Source of the DNA: Larkinella sp. C7
GTDB lineage: Bacteria > Bacteroidota > Bacteroidia > Cytophagales > Spirosomataceae
Length of the DNA: 64,000 bases
Assembly: GCF_006149005.1 (NCBI RefSeq)
Contig: NZ_VBSL01000001.1
Span: 939,443 to 1,003,442 of the forward strand
Direction of reading: 5' to 3'
The notes below the pieces were generated by a model. That model had not been told where the DNA came from and made no database searches. It saw only the letters and a program-made list of their open reading frames with translations. Shown one piece after another: positions 17,873 to 26,379 of this stretch; positions within the stretch are counted from its first letter, which is position 1, and every line of letters starts with the position of its first letter. Both the position numbers and the translations under genes were made by a program.

Positions 17873-19369
17873 ATGGTTTTCAACTCCTACAGTTTCGCCC
17901 TCTTCTTCGTTCTGCTGCTGGTGCTGCACAATCTTCCACTGCCCTGGAAGGTAAAAAAGATCAACTTATTGCTGGCCAGTTACTTATTTTACGCTCTTTG
18001 GAATCCGCCCTTCATTCTGCTGCTCTGGCTTTCGACGGTGGTGGATTTTTACATGGCCCGGCTGATTGCCCGCGAGCAACGATCTGCGCCCCGTAAACTC
18101 CTCCTGACCGTCAGCCTGTTGCTGAATCTCGGCATGTTGAGCTATTTTAAATACGGCGGTTTTTTGCTGGAAAACTTTACGGCTTTGCTGTCGGCGATGG
18201 GCATTGCCTTCCAGGCAGCCAAACCCGATATAATCCTACCGGTCGGCATTTCCTTCTACACCTTCGTAACGCTTTCCTATACGCTGGATGTGTACCGCCG
18301 GAAAGCCGAACCCGAACCGTCTTTCCTGAATTTTGCCCTGTTCGTTACGTTCTTTCCGCACCTGGTTGCGGGGCCGATTGTCCGGCCCGAAGATCTGATT
18401 CCGCAGTTTAAGGAACCCCACCGCGCCACGACCCAACAGATGACGTGGGGGCTTTTTCTGCTGTCGCTCGGCCTGTTCATGAAAGTGGTGGTTGCCGATA
18501 CGCTGCTGGCCGACTCTGCCGACACCATTTTTGGCGTCCCCTTTCCGGTGCAGCCACTCGATGCCTGGTTGGGTGTGATGGCGTTTTCGGGACAGATTTT
18601 CTGCGATTTTGCGGGCTATTCGACCTGCGCCATCGGCATTTCGCTGTGTCTGGGATTTGTGCTGCCTGACAATTTCCGGTATCCCTACGCGTCCATCGGT
18701 TTTTCGGATTTCTGGCGTCGGTGGCACATCACGCTCTCAACCTGGCTGCGCGACTATCTCTACATTCCGCTGGGCGGAAACCGCAAGGGGGCTGCCCGGA
18801 CCTATATCAACCTGATGATCACAATGTTGCTGGGCGGCTTGTGGCACGGAGCGTCCTGGAACTTCGTGATCTGGGGCGGTTTGCACGGTATTTTTCTGTG
18901 CGCCGAACGACTGATCCGGGATTGGTCCGGCAAGCGGCAGCGGAGTTTTGCCGGACAAAACCGCTCCGATCAGGTGCTGGCCGGAACCGTTGCGCAGGCG
19001 TCGATGCTGCCCGTTTCGTGGAATGGAAGGCTCGGCAACTTCGGTCTGGCCTTGCTCACGCTGTTTCTGGTCGACATCACCTGGGTGTTTTTCCGCGCCC
19101 CCGATTTCGGTAGCGCGATGCGAATTCTGCTGTCGATGTTTGGCGTCATTCCCAACGGAGCGGCCCTGCTCACCTCCCTGGACATCCTGAAAGTCAGCTC
19201 GGTAACGGTGATTCTGATTGCCTGTCACTGGGCGATGCGCAATTCGTCGCTGGTGAAACTTGGGGCGCGACTGCCGTGGTGGCTGCTCAGCCTGGTCTGG
19301 GCGGTCATGCTGATGTTACTGATTCTGACTCAGAAAAGCAGCAACTCGTTCATTTACTTTCAATTCTAA
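17873..19369 (+). CDS. MBOAT family O-acyltransferase (AlgI/DltB-like)
   Basis: A 498-residue polytopic protein. It starts MVFNSYSFALFFVLLLVLHN, and shows ILPVGISFYTFVTLSYTLDVYR, FVTFFPHLVAGPIVRPEDL, SDFWRRWHITLSTWLRDYLYIPLGGNRKG and LGGLWHGASWNFVIWGGLHG, the last containing the conserved MBOAT histidine. This is the AlgI pattern, in which an acyl group is carried across the inner membrane for O-acetylation of an exopolysaccharide. The ATG at 17873 fits family N-termini; longer in-frame extensions overlap the previous gene and read as noise. Confidence 0.93.
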   Translation: MVFNSYSFALFFVLLLVLHNLPLPWKVKKINLLLASYLFYALWNPPFILLLWLSTVVDFYMARLIAREQRSAPRKLLLTVSLLLNLGMLSYFKYGGFLLENFTALLSAMGIAFQAAKPDIILPVGISFYTFVTLSYTLDVYRRKAEPEPSFLNFALFVTFFPHLVAGPIVRPEDLIPQFKEPHRATTQQMTWGLFLLSLGLFMKVVVADTLLADSADTIFGVPFPVQPLDAWLGVMAFSGQIFCDFAGYSTCAIGISLCLGFVLPDNFRYPYASIGFSDFWRRWHITLSTWLRDYLYIPLGGNRKGAARTYINLMITMLLGGLWHGASWNFVIWGGLHGIFLCAERLIRDWSGKRQRSFAGQNRSDQVLAGTVAQASMLPVSWNGRLGNFGLALLTLFLVDITWVFFRAPDFGSAMRILLSMFGVIPNGAALLTSLDILKVSSVTVILIACHWAMRNSSLVKLGARLPWWLLSLVWAVMLMLLILTQKSSNSFIYFQF

Positions 19370-19397
19370 AAATTACCTGTTCCGAACGGGGTTTTCA

Positions 19398-19760
19398 TCA
19401 CCGGGATTGAATGCGCGCCCGGTGTTGAAAACCCCAGTCCGCCATCGCCTGGATAATGTCGTCCAGCGAACGGCTGTATTCCGTCAGTTCGTATTCGACC
19501 AAAACCGGGGTCTGGGGGTAAACATGGCGCACGACGAACTCGTTTTGCTCCAGTTCCTTCAGCTCTTTCGAGAGCAATTTGGGCGTGATGCCTTCCACCC
19601 GCCGTTGCAGATCCTTGAACCGCGACGGGCCTTCGGACAAGGCAATGATGATGGGCAATTTCCATTTGCCATTGAGCACATAAAGTGCATCCCGCACCCC
19701 GGCTAAGCTGCGGTTGCAGGTGCTTTTGGTATGAATGACCGACTCTTTTTGCTTGACCAT
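19398..19760 (-). CDS. HxlR-family winged-helix transcriptional regulator
   Basis: A 120-residue regulator. It has the conserved Cys (CNRSLAGV), VLNGKWKLPIIIALSEGPSRFKDLQRRVEGITPKLLSKELKELEQNEFVVR and YELTEYSRSLDDIIQAMADWG, all characteristic of HxlR proteins. Relatives repress genes for aldehyde, quinone or oxidative stress and usually act on a neighbouring or their own promoter. The closest candidate target is the VOC gene, which lies upstream in the same orientation. Two direct repeats in its own promoter suggest autoregulation. Confidence 0.9.
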   Translation of the reverse strand: MVKQKESVIHTKSTCNRSLAGVRDALYVLNGKWKLPIIIALSEGPSRFKDLQRRVEGITPKLLSKELKELEQNEFVVRHVYPQTPVLVEYELTEYSRSLDDIIQAMADWGFQHRARIQSR

Positions 19761-19788
19761 AACCGTTCCGGATCGCTTAAAAATACCG

Positions 19789-19829
19789 GTATCTTTTTGG
19801 TGTATAGTATCTTTTCGATAGCAAAGGTA
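19789..19829 (-). promoter_or_regulatory. HxlR gene promoter with direct-repeat operator candidate
   Basis: A -7 match read on the minus strand as TACCTTTG lies at 19822-19829, about 60 bases before the ATG at 19760. Downstream of it, in the leader, GTATCTTTT occurs at 19789-19797 and again at 19807-19815, an 18-base period that could hold one regulator dimer per repeat. Confidence 0.35.
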
Positions 19830-19845
19830 AGGATTTTACAGCAAG

Positions 19846-20205
19846 CTACTCATCAGCAAACTGCAGCAACTCGATGCGGTTATCGAACGGATCGTGGAAG
19901 AAAAACCGCTGCCGCCCGTCGATCTCGGACGAATAGGTGATCGCGATGCCGTGGTTTTCCAACTGCTGTCTGGCTTCGGCCAGGTTCGCAATTTCAAAAG
20001 CCGGGTGCCGTTTGGAATACGGCCCGGCGGCTTCTTCGCGAAAATGCAGTTCAATACCGGCAATCGAAAACCAGAGCGACCCGCCGGGGTGCTCGCCCGG
20101 GACTTCTTCCAGCCCCAGCACATCGCCATAAAATGCTCTCGCTTCTGCTTTTTTCCCTTCCGGAATGGGAATCAGAATATGGTCTAACCGCTTGAAATGA
20201 ATCAT
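19846..20205 (-). CDS. VOC (glyoxalase/bleomycin resistance) family protein
   Basis: A 119-residue single-domain protein of two beta-alpha-beta-beta-beta units. MIHFKRLDHILIPIPEGKKAEARAFYGDVLGLEEV is the first unit with a candidate metal ligand His. The second carries FEIANLAEARQQLENHGIAI and ends FFHDPFDNRIELLQF, with the usual terminal Glu ligand. The family includes lyases, isomerases and resistance proteins; the substrate cannot be read from sequence. It has its own promoter-like element and lies upstream of the HxlR gene. Confidence 0.85.
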   Translation of the reverse strand: MIHFKRLDHILIPIPEGKKAEARAFYGDVLGLEEVPGEHPGGSLWFSIAGIELHFREEAAGPYSKRHPAFEIANLAEARQQLENHGIAITYSSEIDGRQRFFFHDPFDNRIELLQFADE

Positions 20206-20234
20206 CGTAATCGCATTTGATCTAGAATCCGGCG

Positions 20235-20242
20235 CAAAGCTA
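20235..20242 (-). promoter_or_regulatory. Putative -7 element for the VOC gene
   Basis: Read on the minus strand, TAGCTTTG matches TAnnTTTG, 29 bases before the ATG at 20205. Confidence 0.4.
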
Positions 20243-20391
20243 GCAATTCGCTACCGGATGACGCAAATCGTGGTTCGTTTCTTCATTTCTACCAAATTCG
20301 TTCTCCCGTCAGGCCCAAATTGTTGGATTCTTTCAGCCACTTTTCCTACTTTTAACGATCCCGGTTTTTGAAAATCCATTTCAACGCGCCT

Positions 20392-21531
20392 ATGTCGTCC
20401 GTAAAATCTGCTGCTTTTGTCGAATTCAGACGAGAACTCCACCGTTTCCCGGAGCTTTCGGGGCGGGAATTTGAGACCCAGCGACGGATTAAGGAATTTG
20501 TTAACCGGTTCAATCCGCTTAGCCTGATCGACGCCGGAAAAACCGGGCTTCTGCTGCAATATGGCGCGGATGTTACGGGGCCGGTAACCCTGATCCGGGC
20601 GGACATCGACGCTTTACCAATTCAGGAAGTCAACGAATTTGACCATCAATCCCGCACCGAAGGGGTTTCTCACAAGTGCGGACACGACGGCCACGCGGCC
20701 ATTCTCTGCCGGCTGGCGGCTCATCTGGCCGAAAAACCGTCGCTGAAAGGCCGGGTGTATCTGCTTTTTCAACCCGCCGAAGAAACCGGAGAAGGCGCCA
20801 AAGCCGTCCTGGAAGACCCAGCCTTTGCCGCGATTCGCCCCGACCGGGTGTTTGCCCTGCACAATCTGCCCGGTTTCAGTTCAGGAACGATTGTCTGCAA
20901 ACCCGGCCCGTTTACGTCAGCCGTTCAAAGCCTGATCGTGACGTTTACGGGCAAAGTGTCGCATTCGGCGGAACCCGAAAAAGGCGTCAATCCGGCGTAT
21001 CTGATGGCGGATTTTATTCTAAAAACCAGGCAGTTGACACATCCCGACAGCCGATCCGACGACTTTGCACTGATCACACCGGTTTATACCACACTGGGCG
21101 AAAAATCGTACGGTATCTCGGCTGGTTACGGCGAAGTGCATCTGACGCTCCGAACCCGGACGAGCCAGAACATGGAGCGGTTGACCAAGCAATTGCTCAG
21201 CGTCTTGTCGATCCTCAGCGTCGGAACCGGTATTGAAATTGAAACCGCCACCACGGAAGTGTTTTTTGCCAGCCAGAACGATCCCGATGCGTTTGAGCAG
21301 GTCAAAAACAGCGCACTGAAATTGGGGCATTCGTTTGTGGAAAAACAGGAACCGTTTAAATGGGGAGAAGATTTCGGTCTTTTCACACAACATTACCAGG
21401 GTGCCATGTTCGGGATCGGCGCGGGCGAAAACACCCCGGCTTTACACAACGACGACTACGATTTTAACGATGATCTGATCGAACCAGCGGCCCGGATGTT
21501 CCTGGAATTGATCGACCTTCAGCACAAATAG
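20392..21531 (+). CDS. M20 family amidohydrolase/peptidase
   Basis: A 379-residue dinuclear metal hydrolase of the M20D type, which removes N-acyl groups from amino acids or related amides. Motifs: IRADIDALPI, HKCGHDGHAAILCRLAAHL (first metal ligands), LFQPAEETGEGAKAVL (the catalytic and bridging Glu pair), FALHNLPGFSSGTI and a C-terminal ALHNDDYDFND. No signal peptide, so cytoplasmic. I chose ATG 20392 over an in-frame TTG eight codons earlier. It stands alone, followed by a hairpin at 21663. Confidence 0.9.
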   Translation: MSSVKSAAFVEFRRELHRFPELSGREFETQRRIKEFVNRFNPLSLIDAGKTGLLLQYGADVTGPVTLIRADIDALPIQEVNEFDHQSRTEGVSHKCGHDGHAAILCRLAAHLAEKPSLKGRVYLLFQPAEETGEGAKAVLEDPAFAAIRPDRVFALHNLPGFSSGTIVCKPGPFTSAVQSLIVTFTGKVSHSAEPEKGVNPAYLMADFILKTRQLTHPDSRSDDFALITPVYTTLGEKSYGISAGYGEVHLTLRTRTSQNMERLTKQLLSVLSILSVGTGIEIETATTEVFFASQNDPDAFEQVKNSALKLGHSFVEKQEPFKWGEDFGLFTQHYQGAMFGIGAGENTPALHNDDYDFNDDLIEPAARMFLELIDLQHK

Positions 21532-21662
21532 GTTTACGGTAAATTGTAACCGAATAATCAATTAAAAAGCCTCTTTCTACCACTTGCTCAATACTTGTGA
21601 GCACCAGACCCATTTGATTTTAACTTATTGTCAGTTAACTCTTTTCGGGCAGCACATAAAGG

Positions 21663-21681
21663 CCGGTTTTTCGAAAACCGG
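21663..21681. repeat. Perfect hairpin between amidohydrolase and cytochrome genes
   Basis: CCGGTTTT and AAAACCGG flank a 3-base loop. No T-run follows on the plus strand. It may be the 3' end of the amidohydrolase transcript or part of the cytochrome leader. Confidence 0.4.
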
Positions 21682-21725
21682 GGTTATGGATCACCCTACT
21701 CACTCCCTTTAACGTACCATTTATC

Positions 21726-22604
21726 ATGTTCAGGAAAGTCTTGAAATGGCTTGGCATTGTCCTCGGTTCCGTCGTGGTTTTGCTCCTGGTTTTTTATGCA
21801 TTCGTCTATTTCCAGACCGAATCGCGCGCCAACAAGGTGTATGATGTCAAATTGCAGACACTCACCCTTCCGAACGACACGGCTTCGTACGCACTCGGCA
21901 AACACATTGCCGGTATCCGGGGTTGCGCGGAATGCCACGGTGCCGATTTCAGTGGCAAAGCTTTCTTCGACGCCAGCACACCGATCGCTATTTTGTACTC
22001 GTCCAACCTGACCACCGGAAAAGGCGGGATTTCCTATACTGATCAGGACTGGATTCGCGCCTTGCGGCATGGTTTGGGAAAAAACAACAAAACGTTGTGG
22101 TTCATGCCGGCACCGGAAGTCAGTGCTCCGCTGTCGAACCGGGATATGGGGGCGTTGATTTATTTCCTGAAGCGTCAGCCACCCGTCGATAAAACCCATC
22201 CGGCCAAAGCAGTAAAACCATTGGGGCGGTTTTTAGCGTTTACCGGCGACTTGCCACTTTTTCCGGCGGAAGTCATCGACCACGAGGCCCAACCCACCGA
22301 AAATGTACCGGCTGCGGTGGATGCCGTCTACGGAAAATACCTGGCCGTTACCTGTTCCGGCTGCCACGGTGCCAGTTTCAAAGGTGGTCCCGGCCACGGT
22401 CCTGGCGAACCGCCTATTGCGGACCTGACCCAAACGGGCAAAGTCGGAAAATGGACGTCGGACCATTTTGTTACCGCCATCCGGACGGGCAAAACACCGG
22501 ATGGGCGCGTGATCAACGATTTTATGCCCTGGAAGTATTTCGCCACCGTGTATACCGACGACGAACTGAAGGCGATTTATCTATACCTGCACGACCTGAA
22601 ATAA
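21726..22604 (+). CDS. Membrane-anchored dihaem cytochrome c
   Basis: A 292-residue protein with an N-terminal membrane anchor (LGIVLGSVVVLLLVFYAFVYF, residues 9-29) and two class I cytochrome c domains facing the periplasm. The haem-binding motifs are CAECH at 67-71 and CSGCH at 210-214. In the first domain WFMPAPEVSAPLSN and in the second INDFMPWKYF supply candidate axial methionines. It would pass electrons in the periplasm; partners such as an alcohol or sugar dehydrogenase are not adjacent. Two-domain anchored cytochromes of this type are common beside oxidoreductases in Bacteroidota. Confidence 0.88.
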   Translation: MFRKVLKWLGIVLGSVVVLLLVFYAFVYFQTESRANKVYDVKLQTLTLPNDTASYALGKHIAGIRGCAECHGADFSGKAFFDASTPIAILYSSNLTTGKGGISYTDQDWIRALRHGLGKNNKTLWFMPAPEVSAPLSNRDMGALIYFLKRQPPVDKTHPAKAVKPLGRFLAFTGDLPLFPAEVIDHEAQPTENVPAAVDAVYGKYLAVTCSGCHGASFKGGPGHGPGEPPIADLTQTGKVGKWTSDHFVTAIRTGKTPDGRVINDFMPWKYFATVYTDDELKAIYLYLHDLK

Positions 22605-22688
22605 CGGTCGAGAAATAGATTTTGATTGCTTTGCAGGGAAATAGACCGCTTCGCCGTATTTTAGCGGCCAAACTGCTAAACCCCGCTC

Positions 22689-23408
22689 ATGAACTTCCAG
22701 ATTTTCGACGACTACGAAACGCTTTCCCGTCATACTGCCCAACACATTGCCGACTTACTGAACCGCAAACCCGATGCCCTGATTTGTGCTGCTTCCGGCG
22801 ACACGCCCGTTGGCACGTACCGGGCCCTGGTACAACTGGTCAAAGAAGGAAAAACCAGCGTCGACCGCTGCACCTTTGTGGGTCTGGATGAGTGGGTCGG
22901 TCTGGGGCCGGAAAGTGAAGGAAGTTGCGCGAATTACCTCCAGCGCGAACTCTTCGGGCCGCTCAACATTCCGTCCGATCAATACCGCCTGTTCGACGCC
23001 AAAGCCGATGATCTGGAAGCCGAATGTGCGTCGATGACGCAATTTGTGGATGACCGGGGCGGTTTTGACCTCATTCTGGTAGGCGTCGGTCTGAACGGCC
23101 ACATTGCTTTGAACGAACCCGGAACACCGTTCAACCTGAAAGCCCACGTTTCCGAACTGGCCGAAACGACCATCACGGTCGGGCAAAAATACTTCTCTAC
23201 GCCAACACCCCTGACGCTGGGCGTCACGACCGGCCTGCAACAATTGATGGACGCCCGGGAAGCCATTCTGATTGCCAGCGGCAGCAAGAAAGCCCCCGTG
23301 ATCAAAGCCGCCCTGGAAGGCCCGGTGACGGAAAAATTTCCGGCCAGCATCATGCAAACGCATCCGAAGGGGTATGTTTGGGTGGATCGGGACGCGGCTG
23401 GGGAGTAA
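22689..23408 (+). CDS. NagB-family glucosamine-6-phosphate deaminase/6-phosphogluconolactonase-like protein
   Basis: A 239-residue enzyme of the NagB/Pgl fold. AASGDTPVGTYRAL is the phosphate loop, FVGLDEWVGL holds the catalytic Asp, and LILVGVGLNGHIALNEPGTPF contains the GxGxxGHIA..NEP block typical of glucosamine-6-phosphate deaminases. LTLGVTTGLQQLM and ASIMQTHPKG follow. The NEP motif favours deaminase (amino-sugar catabolism: glucosamine-6-phosphate to fructose-6-phosphate and ammonia) over lactonase, but annotated families overlap, so I leave the symbol empty. It stands alone on the plus strand. Confidence 0.8.
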   Translation: MNFQIFDDYETLSRHTAQHIADLLNRKPDALICAASGDTPVGTYRALVQLVKEGKTSVDRCTFVGLDEWVGLGPESEGSCANYLQRELFGPLNIPSDQYRLFDAKADDLEAECASMTQFVDDRGGFDLILVGVGLNGHIALNEPGTPFNLKAHVSELAETTITVGQKYFSTPTPLTLGVTTGLQQLMDAREAILIASGSKKAPVIKAALEGPVTEKFPASIMQTHPKGYVWVDRDAAGE

Positions 23409-23435
23409 TAAACCGTCTTTCTCTCAGAAAATAGT

Positions 23436-23468
23436 GTTTGTTAGTAGTGCTTTACATTACTAACAAAC
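23436..23468. terminator. Bidirectional hairpin between convergent genes
   Basis: GTTTGTTAGTA and its near-perfect complement TTACTAACAAAC flank a 10-base loop, between the ends of the NagB-like gene and the TlpA-like gene. T-rich sequence follows on both strands. Confidence 0.6.
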
Positions 23469-23473
23469 AACTT

Positions 23474-24655
23474 TTACAAATTCTCCTCAATCAGTTTCGC
23501 CACGTTTTCCCGCCTGAACTCGCCGGAATACAGCACGTTTCCGGTTTTGTCGAGCAGGACGATCATGGGAAAAACACCAATACCGTAGCGTTTTGCCACC
23601 TCCTGCGCATCGTATAAAAGCGGGTACGCCGGCTGAATTTTCTGTTTAAAAACCGCTATGACTTCTTTCGAATCGTGCGGATTGATGCCCAGTAGCTCGA
23701 AACCGTTGGTTTTGTACTGGTTATAAAGGGCATTTAAGTCGGGGACAGACGCCACACAATAGCCGCAATTCCGAATCCAGAATTCCAGCAAAACGATTTT
23801 TCCTTTCAACTGACTCAGCGTGAGTTCGGTCGTGCGGTCAAAAACCGGCAAGGTCCAATCCGGGGCGGTCTGGCCGCGTGGAATGATTTGCAGCTTTTCA
23901 TCTTCCGGGCTTCCCAGCTTGTACTCATTCCGGTAACTGGAAAAATACCAGGACGAATCAGCCGGCGAAGCTGTTGCATCGAGGTATTGAAAGCGGGTTT
24001 TTGTAAAATCCTGGTTGCGGTTGTTGGACTGTATCACTTCAACGGGCAAATGCGTCGCCTTATCGATCAGCAAACGGTATCGGATCGATCGGTCCGCCGT
24101 GATCGGACGGTAAGCGCCCAGATAATCGATCACTTTCTGTTTCAGGGTGAAGGTCACTGCATAAAAAGGCTTCGCGTTCACCACGGTATCCTGCACGGTT
24201 TTAGGCACCGACGCATCCGAAAGAAGCATCGGCAACGCGTTTCGATACGTAACCGGCGAATCGTAAAAGAACGAAAGCGACTCAAAATTCCGGCGGGCCG
24301 GTTGTGCGGTAACCCGCAACGTCTTGCTTTTTCGGTCACATTCGAACTTTTCGGTGCCATTAAAAACCGCCAGTATATCCGCGTTGCTGAACTGGTAGCG
24401 AAAGTCCAAAACCGGGTTTACACTGCTAAAATCCAGAAAGCACGCTCCGTTCATCGCGTTGTGGATGCCTTCCGAGACGTAATTCAGTTCCCGGTGATAG
24501 CGGTACCGGAGCGTTTTCCGGCCGCTGAGTGCTTGCGAAGTTTTACGAAGTACGTCCTCCGCCGAAACGGTTTCGGACTGTGCCAAACCGGGCGTCTGGG
24601 TTGTCATTACCAGAAAAAAGGGCATAAGAATGCCACTGAAAATCAATGATTTCAT
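23474..24655 (-). CDS. Exported TlpA-like thioredoxin with N-terminal lipoprotein-carrier-like domain
   Basis: A 393-residue protein with a signal peptide ending near TPGLAQ (residue 26). The middle region (about 30-235) is beta-rich and resembles the LolA/DUF2092 type of domain. From about 255 it is a thioredoxin/TlpA domain: APDWTLPVFDRTTELTLSQLKGKIVLLEFW, an active-site CGYC (C297, C300) in place of the usual CxPC, and the cis-Pro loop GVFPMIVLLD. It should act as a periplasmic disulfide reductase or redox sensor. It is the third gene after the BlaI repressor and M56 sensor genes, 39 bases downstream, so it is likely under that control. Confidence 0.85.
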   Translation of the reverse strand: MKSLIFSGILMPFFLVMTTQTPGLAQSETVSAEDVLRKTSQALSGRKTLRYRYHRELNYVSEGIHNAMNGACFLDFSSVNPVLDFRYQFSNADILAVFNGTEKFECDRKSKTLRVTAQPARRNFESLSFFYDSPVTYRNALPMLLSDASVPKTVQDTVVNAKPFYAVTFTLKQKVIDYLGAYRPITADRSIRYRLLIDKATHLPVEVIQSNNRNQDFTKTRFQYLDATASPADSSWYFSSYRNEYKLGSPEDEKLQIIPRGQTAPDWTLPVFDRTTELTLSQLKGKIVLLEFWIRNCGYCVASVPDLNALYNQYKTNGFELLGINPHDSKEVIAVFKQKIQPAYPLLYDAQEVAKRYGIGVFPMIVLLDKTGNVLYSGEFRRENVAKLIEENL

Positions 24656-24694
24656 TGCAGCAGAAAATAAGATTTTGAGGAAAGACCGGAAGGT

Positions 24695-25864
24695 CTATTT
24701 TGTGTTCTTCGCTTTTTTTTGAGAAAGAGAATTTGCCGAAAAATGGGGAGGAGCCAGGGCAATGACACGGGCCTGCTCAATCTGATCGCCGTTCAGTTTT
24801 ACGAACACATCCATGCCTCTTCCCACGCTGTTTTTTGTAAAAAGGATCAGTTCCGTTGGCGGTTTTGTCCCGGCTTTTTGGTGTTTGAGCTGGATGGTTC
24901 TGATCAGGTTGGCCGTTCCGTTGGGCGTATCCACCTCAATTCCCTGATTGTAGAATAGATCGGAAATCCGTCCAACGGCCGCTTTCGTTTTTCCGATTCG
25001 CCCCACGGTTTCAGGGGCTATTTTTGGAAATATAAGCACAATCAAAATCACCAGCAGCAAACTGTAACTCACCGTAAAGTGCCAGGATGACGGTTTTCGA
25101 TTCATCATCCCAATCCGTTTTTTGATGGTCAGTTCGGTGAAATTAGTGGCCAAAGTCACTCGCAAGCCGCCGATGCGCACCAGTATATATTGATAGTTTT
25201 TAGCGTCAAACCCGCTCCGCAGCATTTGCTGATCGACCCTGAATTCCAGATTTTCTTTGATCGCCCGTTTCAGAAACCAGCTCACCGGATTGAACCAGAA
25301 AAAAACCGTACCCAATTCCGCCAGCAGGACATCCAGCGTATGCCACTCCCGAACGTGAACCCGCTCGTGTTGCAGAATCGGCCCGAGTTCTTCCTCTGAA
25401 TGTCGGGACGGATTCAGGTAAATGGTTGGCCCGAACGAAAACGGGTTGAAATTTTCGCTGACCGCCCGAAAACGGAAACCCTTGTACGTTGCCGGTTGCG
25501 CACGCCGGTGAATGCGGCAGAGCGACAGCAACTGCACCGCCAGCCGGACCGTCATCACGCCAAGGCCGGACCAGAACACGACCACCAGCCACGTCCCGAT
25601 ATTTCCGCCGTCGGTTTGCTGCGGAATGGCTTCCAGTATTCCCCAATCAATCGTCCGCTGAATCGGTCTAAACAGCGTCTCATTTTTCCGGGCAAATTCA
25701 GAAAAATCGATCAATGGATAGACAACGGAAAAAATCATTCCGAACAACAGAAACAGGCGATTCAGCCCATAAAAGGTCAGCCGACGAAGGACCAGAAAGT
25801 AAGCCAGAAAGAACAGCAGTAAAGCCGCGTTGGCCTGAAGCAGGTATATCAAAACCGGGAGCAT
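24695..25864 (-). CDS. M56 family peptidase, BlaR1/MecR1-type transmembrane sensor
   Basis: A 389-residue membrane protein. Membrane segments lie at about 4-26, 36-54 and 92-112, and the gluzincin motif HERVH is at 166-170, followed by NPVSWFLKRAIKENLEFRVDQ, as in BlaR1/MecR1. Another membrane segment follows near residue 255, and the last ~110 residues are outside. That tail is too short for a penicillin-binding sensor domain, so the signal is probably not a beta-lactam. I chose ATG 25864: it lies one base after the BlaI TGA, whereas an upstream TTG overlaps blaI. In relatives, signal binding activates the peptidase, which leads to cleavage of the BlaI repressor. Confidence 0.87.
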   Translation of the reverse strand: MLPVLIYLLQANAALLLFFLAYFLVLRRLTFYGLNRLFLLFGMIFSVVYPLIDFSEFARKNETLFRPIQRTIDWGILEAIPQQTDGGNIGTWLVVVFWSGLGVMTVRLAVQLLSLCRIHRRAQPATYKGFRFRAVSENFNPFSFGPTIYLNPSRHSEEELGPILQHERVHVREWHTLDVLLAELGTVFFWFNPVSWFLKRAIKENLEFRVDQQMLRSGFDAKNYQYILVRIGGLRVTLATNFTELTIKKRIGMMNRKPSSWHFTVSYSLLLVILIVLIFPKIAPETVGRIGKTKAAVGRISDLFYNQGIEVDTPNGTANLIRTIQLKHQKAGTKPPTELILFTKNSVGRGMDVFVKLNGDQIEQARVIALAPPHFSANSLSQKKAKNTK

Positions 25865-25865
25865 A

Positions 25866-26231
25866 TCAGTCAGATTTACGTTTTTCAATCATCTCGATAA
25901 TCTCCTTCAGTTCATCGGCACTGATCTTCTGGTCTTCGGCAAAAAACGTCACCAGTTCTTTGAAGGAATTCTTAAAATAATCACCCACAAAACCACTCAT
26001 GAAACGTTTCTTGTACTCTTCTTCGCTAATCAGCGGCTCGTAGCGATACGTATTGCCCCACTTTTTACTCTCCAGAAACCCCTTCCGCTCCAGATTCCGA
26101 ATCGTGGATGCCAGGGTCGTGTAGGGCGGGCGGGGTTCGGGTAGTTGTTCCAGAAAATCTTTGACAAAACCGCCCTGGCTTTTCCAGATCACCAGCATGG
26201 CTTCTTCTTCCTGTACGGTCAGCTTATGCAT
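25866..26231 (-). CDS. BlaI/MecI/CopY-family transcriptional repressor
   Basis: A 121-residue repressor. It opens LTVQEEEAMLVIWKSQGGFVKDFLEQL and continues PPYTTLASTIRNLERKGFLESKKWGNTYRYEPLISEEEYKKRF, the family's winged helix and the region where the cognate M56 peptidase normally cuts. The C-terminal FKELVTFFAEDQKISADELKEIIEMIEK is the dimerisation helix. It is first in an operon with the M56 sensor and TlpA-like genes. Two palindromes just upstream are likely its operators. Confidence 0.92.
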   Translation of the reverse strand: MHKLTVQEEEAMLVIWKSQGGFVKDFLEQLPEPRPPYTTLASTIRNLERKGFLESKKWGNTYRYEPLISEEEYKKRFMSGFVGDYFKNSFKELVTFFAEDQKISADELKEIIEMIEKRKSD

Positions 26232-26234
26232 AAC

Positions 26235-26268
26235 TACGATTTTTTCGTAAATCTACGAATATTTCGTA
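26235..26268. promoter_or_regulatory. Tandem BlaI-type operator palindromes
   Basis: TACGATTTTTTCGTA at 26235-26249 and TACGAATATTTCGTA at 26254-26268 are 15-base palindromes (TACGAn-nnn-TTCGTA), set 19 bases centre to centre, immediately upstream of the repressor ATG (26231). Position, symmetry and spacing of about two helical turns fit binding of two BlaI dimers to control the operon. Confidence 0.75.
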
Positions 26269-26322
26269 ATTGTGTAATGAAATGCTAAAAATAAAATTCA
26301 GGACTTCAGAAATGATTAAAAT

Positions 26323-26346
26323 AGCCCCCGGTTAAAACCGGGGGCT
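26323..26346. repeat. Perfect 11-bp-stem hairpin, REP-like
   Basis: AGCCCCCGGTT and AACCGGGGGCT flank two bases. It lies downstream of the minus-strand three-repeat protein gene and upstream of the BlaI operon, so it may end the first transcript. Its core (C-rich, GGTT..AACC, G-rich) resembles the REP pair at 32569 and 32686. Confidence 0.65.
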
Positions 26347-26379
26347 AATGGGATTCGGTACGGATGCAAACGTTCTTTC

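Noticed and set aside
24695-25864. Beta-lactam resistance system (blaR1/mecR1)
   Set aside because: The sensor lacks a penicillin-binding domain and no beta-lactamase or PBP gene is linked.
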